Assembly (NCBI GenBank): GCA_944326585.1
Contig: CALVEN010000003.1
Coordinates: 62,001 to 126,000 of the forward strand
Origin: Candidatus Gastranaerophilales bacterium
GTDB lineage: Bacteria > Cyanobacteriota > Vampirovibrionia > Gastranaerophilales > Gastranaerophilaceae
Reading direction: 5' to 3'
DNA: 64,000 nt
Below, piece after piece: positions 60,431-64,000 of the stretch; position 1 is the first letter of the stretch; each line of letters opens with the position of its first letter. Position numbers and translations under genes: made by a program. The notes under the pieces were generated by a model, which was not told the DNA's origin, searched no databases, and worked only from the letters and a program-made list of their open reading frames with translations.

Positions 60431-61556
60431 AAATATCCAAAAATTTTCTATGTAATTTAACATTGTGGACTCGGATGTAGTCCACTTTTTTATTTATAGC
60501 AACAGCATTCAAAGCCAGTGTAAAAATATCTTTTGTAAAATTATCTTCATCCGGCATATTCAACAGACTTTTGCGGGAAATCCCGAGCATAACAGGACAG
60601 CCAAGTCCATACAATTCCTCAATTCGTCTTAAGATTTCAAAATTATCCTCACGGGTTTTGCCAAAACCTATACCGGGGTCTACAATGATATTCTCGCGTT
60701 TTATTCCTTTTGAAACGGCAATATCAATCTTATTTTTCAACCCGAGATAAATTTCGTCCATAAGATTAGAGTAAACCGGTTTGTCCTGCATATTTTGAGG
60801 GGTGCCTTTTGAGTGCTGGATAATAACTTTGGCATTGAATTCAGCAATAACTTCCGGCATTTTTTCATCATAGTCAAAACCTGACACGTCATTAATAATA
60901 TCCGCACCGAGTTCAAGACACTTCCGCGCAACCGCTGAGCTTCTGGTATCAATGCTTACAGGAATTTTAATATCATTTTCCTTAATATATTCCAAAAGCG
61001 GCACGAGTTTTGAAAGCTGCTCTGCGGCAGATACAGGTTCGGAATAGGGTTTTGTGGATTCAGCACCAATATCAACAACATCCGCGCCGTCGTTTATCAT
61101 TTCGTTTAAATGTTCAATTGCTTTGTCAAATTCGTAAAACTCACCGCCGTCGGAAAATGAATTAGTCGTAAGGTTTAAAATCCCGACAATTTTGCACCCG
61201 TCGAGGTCTTTTTCGTGCATTTGCAGGAGCATTTCGCCTAATTTTTTAAGCCCGAAAGGCTGACAGGCAAGCTTTCCGGCAATTTTTTCGATTTGAGAAA
61301 GGCTTCCGCCCAGAATACAGTCAGTTTTTTCGACCTTAGCAGTAATGGTTTCCCTGTGAGTTGCGCAATCAGCGCCCACAGATAAAGCCGTTTGCTTCAA
61401 AATATTTGCCTGCGCAGGTGTAAGATCGAAAATTTTTATATTTTTATAAACGAATTTGCCGCGGGCTTTTTTGATATAGGATTTATCAAACCCGACTGAG
61501 GAAAGCTCTTTTTCCAAATCATCCGTTACAATTTCTTTTAAAACAAAATCGTGCAT
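60420..61556 (-). CDS. folP: Dihydropteroate synthase with extra N-terminal domain
   Basis: Forms dihydropteroate from pABA in folate synthesis (378 residues). The TIM barrel begins near residue 118 with KIVGILNLTTNSFSDGG, followed by VDIGAESTKP, SIDTRS, INDVSGF, IIQHSKGTP and DPGIGFGKT. The first 115 residues (for example LSSVGFDKSYIKKARGKFVY, ILKQTALSVGADCATHRE) are absent from the usual 270-280 residue enzyme and are of unknown role. The 3' end overlaps convergent apt by 11 bases. Confidence 0.9.
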   Translation of the reverse strand: MHDFVLKEIVTDDLEKELSSVGFDKSYIKKARGKFVYKNIKIFDLTPAQANILKQTALSVGADCATHRETITAKVEKTDCILGGSLSQIEKIAGKLACQPFGLKKLGEMLLQMHEKDLDGCKIVGILNLTTNSFSDGGEFYEFDKAIEHLNEMINDGADVVDIGAESTKPYSEPVSAAEQLSKLVPLLEYIKENDIKIPVSIDTRSSAVARKCLELGADIINDVSGFDYDEKMPEVIAEFNAKVIIQHSKGTPQNMQDKPVYSNLMDEIYLGLKNKIDIAVSKGIKRENIIVDPGIGFGKTREDNFEILRRIEELYGLGCPVMLGISRKSLLNMPDEDNFTKDIFTLALNAVAINKKVDYIRVHNVKLHRKFLDIFNT

Positions 61557-61597
61557 AACCGAAGTTTAGCACGATTTTATCAATTTAACAATATTTT

Positions 61598-62050
61598 TTA
61601 AGCTTCTTTATTAGCGAGTTTTCCGAAAGTCTGCCCCATTTCGCCGATACCTGAAATAAATACAAACGCTGCGGTAACAGCACCCAGAGCACCTGAAACT
61701 TTAGCAAAGGCTTTACTTTCAAACACAGGTTTCAGCCATTTAGCGACTTTAAGATTTTTACCCCAGTTAATAATGCTTTCTTTGTAGCTCTTGGCATTCT
61801 TAAACATTCTTGCCCAGAGTGATTTTGTCTTTTTGCTGACATCGGCAGCTTCTCTAATAGCTTTAGTTGTTTCGCCTGACAACTGAACAACATCGCCTAC
61901 TTTACCGAGTTTGAAACGTTTAAATGCATTGATACCGTATTTGGCACCGCCGACTGTAGCACCTGCGCCGACACCGACTTCTGTCGCGGTTACACGGTTG
62001 TCATCTTTATTATTACCTGTAAATGAAATTTTATTAACACTCAATGACAT
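61598..62050 (-). CDS. Unknown protein with N-terminal F-x-G tag (150 residues)
   Basis: Begins SLSVNKISFTGNNKDDNRVT, with the tag ISFTG at residues 8-12. Then a glycine-rich segment (VGVGAGATVGGAKYG), a charged helix, and a C-terminal hydrophobic stretch (FAKVSGALGAVTAAFVFISGIG) that could be a membrane helix. No family recognised. It starts one base after the stop of the 62052 gene, so the two are co-transcribed. Confidence 0.65.
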   Translation of the reverse strand: MSLSVNKISFTGNNKDDNRVTATEVGVGAGATVGGAKYGINAFKRFKLGKVGDVVQLSGETTKAIREAADVSKKTKSLWARMFKNAKSYKESIINWGKNLKVAKWLKPVFESKAFAKVSGALGAVTAAFVFISGIGEMGQTFGKLANKEA

Positions 62051-62051
62051 A

Positions 62052-62729
62052 CTAATCTTTTGTAACCTCCTGTAAAGCAGTTACACCGCCGGTAACCCCG
62101 CCGCTTACGGCAAAAAGATTTACAATGCCGTTTTCCAGATTTTTAGCAGTTGCCCATTTTGCAGCCTTTTCTTTAACCTGAATTCCTTTTTCCATAGCTG
62201 CCTGATAGAATTTATTTTCTTTAATACTATTGTTTATATTGGTTAATTGTTTTGACAATTTTGTATCTTTATATTTTTTCTCAAGATTTTCAAATAACAC
62301 CGCGGTATTTTTACCGAGTTTTGATTCTCTTAAATTTCCGATAATTTGTTTGGAATGTTCGGAAATATTTTTTACGACCTTTTTATCGCCGAGAGATTTA
62401 GTCCACGCTGCGGCTTTCTTAACCAATTTGGCAACACCTTGCGCACCGTATTTCATACTTACAAATCCGAGTGCTGCGCCGATACCGACTGATGCAATTT
62501 TGCCCAATGCGCGAACAGGTTTCGGAACTTCCGTATTTTCTATAACCGAATTAATCTCATCCAGATGTTCTTCCAATTTTGTTTTGTCTTTTGAGTAATT
62601 TTCTTTTGAATAATATTCATCTGACGGCATATCATCGACTACTTCGTAATCGACATCTTTAACTTCACCGTATCTTAGGTCATAAGTTCCGAATGCAGGT
62701 CTGAAATTTACTGATTGTACACTTAACAT
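62052..62729 (-). CDS. Unknown protein with N-terminal F-x-x-x-F-G tag (225 residues)
   Basis: Begins LSVQSVNFRPAFGTYDLRYG, a variant of the F-x-G tag. Then an acidic region (VDYEVVDDMPSDEYY), a hydrophobic glycine-rich segment (IASVGIGAALGFVSMKYGA) and a long Lys-rich coiled-coil-like helix region, ending with a second Gly-rich patch (FAVSGGVTGGVTAL). No family recognised. First of a two-gene unit with the 61598 gene, similar in layout, maybe by duplication. Confidence 0.65.
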   Translation of the reverse strand: MLSVQSVNFRPAFGTYDLRYGEVKDVDYEVVDDMPSDEYYSKENYSKDKTKLEEHLDEINSVIENTEVPKPVRALGKIASVGIGAALGFVSMKYGAQGVAKLVKKAAAWTKSLGDKKVVKNISEHSKQIIGNLRESKLGKNTAVLFENLEKKYKDTKLSKQLTNINNSIKENKFYQAAMEKGIQVKEKAAKWATAKNLENGIVNLFAVSGGVTGGVTALQEVTKD

Positions 62730-62849
62730 ATTTTCTCCAATTCTGTTGCAAACAATTAAAAATCCGTGAAAAATATTTTTTGCCGAATAATTTTAATTTT
62801 TTTAACAAAATTTTACAATCTAACCATACTAATTATTACACATTTTCGC

Positions 62850-63776
62850 TTAATTGTAAACAAATTTCAACCCCTGATATGAATTTCTCTTAATAAATTC
62901 ACGGTCAATTTTATTCAAGCAGTCAAACTTTGCTCCGAGCCATTTGGGCGCGATTAAGGTATCCTTAAAACCGTTTCCGGCAAGACGGTGGATTGTGGTT
63001 TCTTTCGGAAGATATTCCAAAAAATCGCAGACGTAATTTACATACTCATCTTCACTCATAAAATCAATTTCGCCTTTTTGGTACATATCAGCGAGCTTTG
63101 TATTTTCCAGAGCGCAGAGCATGTGGATTTTAACTCCGTCGACCTTGAGTTCCGCCAGTTTTTGAGCGGTCTGCATAATTTCGTCATGGCTTTCCCACAA
63201 CCCGAAAATCACATGCACGCACACATTAATCCCGCGTTCTTTTGTTTTTTCGTAAGCTTTCAAAAAACAATCCATGTCATGCCCGCGGTTAATCCGGCGC
63301 AAAGTCTTATTATGAATGGATTGAAGCCCGTATTCAATCCACGTGTAATAATCATCTTTATATGACGATATTAAATCAAGTTTTTCATCGTCAACACAAT
63401 CCGGACGGGTTCCGATTGAAATACCGACTATTTTGTCGTTATTAAGTGCGGAATTATAGATTTTTTCAAGCTCATTAACGGGTTTATAAGTATTTGAATA
63501 GGCTTGAAAATATGACATGAATTTTTCCGCCTTAAACCGTTCCGCCAAATTCTTAATGCCTGCCTCAACCTGTTTTTCGATTGAAAGTTTATTAGAATGC
63601 GCCTTGGAAAAACTTCCGCCTTCATCGCAGAATATACACCCGCCCGTTGAAATTGTTCCGTCCCTGTTCGGACACGAAAAACCGGCGTCAAGGGTTATTT
63701 TGTAAACCTTAGCGCCGAATTTGTTTTTCAAATGCGCACTATACTGATTATAGCGTTTATCAGTATAATTAAACAT
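62850..63776 (-). CDS. Radical SAM protein of the YhcC/TIGR01212 family
   Basis: A 308-residue radical SAM enzyme of unknown substrate. The cluster motif is CPNRDGTISTGGCIFC (C-x-n-C-x-x-C type, cysteines before and after TGG) followed by DEGGSFS; ISIGTRPDCVDDEKLDLI and TWIEYGLQSIHNKTLRRINRGHD are further hallmarks. It starts two bases after the stop of the small zinc-ribbon gene. E. coli YhcC is its best-known relative and has no settled function. Confidence 0.9.
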   Translation of the reverse strand: MFNYTDKRYNQYSAHLKNKFGAKVYKITLDAGFSCPNRDGTISTGGCIFCDEGGSFSKAHSNKLSIEKQVEAGIKNLAERFKAEKFMSYFQAYSNTYKPVNELEKIYNSALNNDKIVGISIGTRPDCVDDEKLDLISSYKDDYYTWIEYGLQSIHNKTLRRINRGHDMDCFLKAYEKTKERGINVCVHVIFGLWESHDEIMQTAQKLAELKVDGVKIHMLCALENTKLADMYQKGEIDFMSEDEYVNYVCDFLEYLPKETTIHRLAGNGFKDTLIAPKWLGAKFDCLNKIDREFIKRNSYQGLKFVYN

Positions 63777-63778
63777 AA

Positions 63779-63949
63779 CTACCGGTTATTTTCATCATCG
63801 TTCAAAATCGGATATACGTAATGTTCACCGCAATTGGGGCATACAACTTCCTGCTGTTTGCCTTCTTCCAATTGTGCAACTTCGAATAAAGTTTTGCATC
63901 CGGATTGAACGCATCTGATTGCCCATGAAGGTCTGATTAATCTTGCCAT
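63779..63949 (-). CDS. Small zinc-ribbon protein (56 residues)
   Basis: A short gene easily missed by size cut-offs. The product begins MARLIRPSWAIRCVQSGCK, and has four cysteines as C-x4-C (C13, C18) and CPNC (C37, C40), forming a likely zinc ribbon; it ends in an acidic tail (LNDDENNR). GTGAGG precedes the ATG. It ends two bases before the start of the YhcC-like gene, so they form one unit. Confidence 0.7.
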   Translation of the reverse strand: MARLIRPSWAIRCVQSGCKTLFEVAQLEEGKQQEVVCPNCGEHYVYPILNDDENNR

Positions 63950-64000
63950 ATAATTTTCCTCACTCTTTATAAAAATATTTTATCATCGAACTCCGGATTG

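Overview
The window looks like ordinary chromosome from an AT-rich, anaerobic, diderm bacterium. The best fit is a gut non-photosynthetic cyanobacterial relative (Gastranaerophilales / Vampirovibrionia, formerly Melainabacteria). This is inferred from three things: (1) LptC, LptA and TolC/MacAB genes that imply an outer membrane; (2) oxygen-defence and anaerobic enzymes (flavodiiron protein, rubrerythrin, rubredoxin, class III ribonucleotide reductase); (3) a set of unrecognised proteins sharing an F-x-G-like motif near the N-terminus, plus a ThrRS without TGS domain and a tail-less SSB, both reminiscent of cyanobacteria. No database search was possible, so taxonomy is an inference. No rRNA, tRNA, CRISPR array, prophage or intact insertion sequence was seen.

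Layout: 1-2551 Trk potassium uptake (trkA cut by the window edge, trkH). 2620-7157 a TolC / MacA / MacB-type tripartite efflux operon. 7158-7463 a composite intergenic repeat. 7464-14259 a tightly packed minus-strand operon lptC-lptA-TPR-dprA-topA-aroE. 14505-17785 dapA and secDF. 17812-21116 minus-strand genes: small membrane protein, pdxA-like dehydrogenase with a four-carbon acid sugar kinase, short SSB, XRE regulator. 21364-25302 thrS with a structured leader, a second XRE regulator with a palindrome over its start, a glycosyltransferase and an F-x-G protein. 25381-27712 a minus-strand oxidative-stress cluster: Fur/PerR regulator with a Fur-type box, a 51-residue rubredoxin, rubrerythrin, flavodiiron protein. 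27847-32960 M16 protease and lineage-specific small proteins, with a 523-bp inverted-repeat-bounded element at 31872-32394. 33105-37543 thioredoxin-like/CcdA pair, then ribH-murQ-gpsA-ricT-like. 37553-40169 nrdG and nrdD behind a cobalamin riboswitch. 40218-43680 two small minus genes and mutS. 43759-47296 F-x-G protein, tgt, ndk, MATE exporter. 47297-47950 a second composite repeat region. 47951-53687 SWIM/SNF2 helicase, DUF212 protein, polyprenyl synthase, rsgA. 53823-56255 efp-accB-accC. 56307-57989 a 20-residue-repeat protein. 58037-63949 HU, a membrane glycosyltransferase, apt, folP, two F-x-G proteins, a YhcC-like radical SAM protein and a tiny zinc-ribbon protein.

The most interesting items are: the B12 riboswitch in front of a B12-independent (class III) ribonucleotide reductase, implying that a B12-dependent enzyme is encoded elsewhere; a family of dispersed palindromic repeats whose stems differ between copies but keep base-pairing; the 523-bp element with 18-bp perfect terminal inverted repeats; the recurrent N-terminal F-x-G tag on otherwise unrelated proteins; and the 20-residue tandem-repeat protein. 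I saw no multi-gene cassette that clearly looks like an undescribed defence or secretion system.
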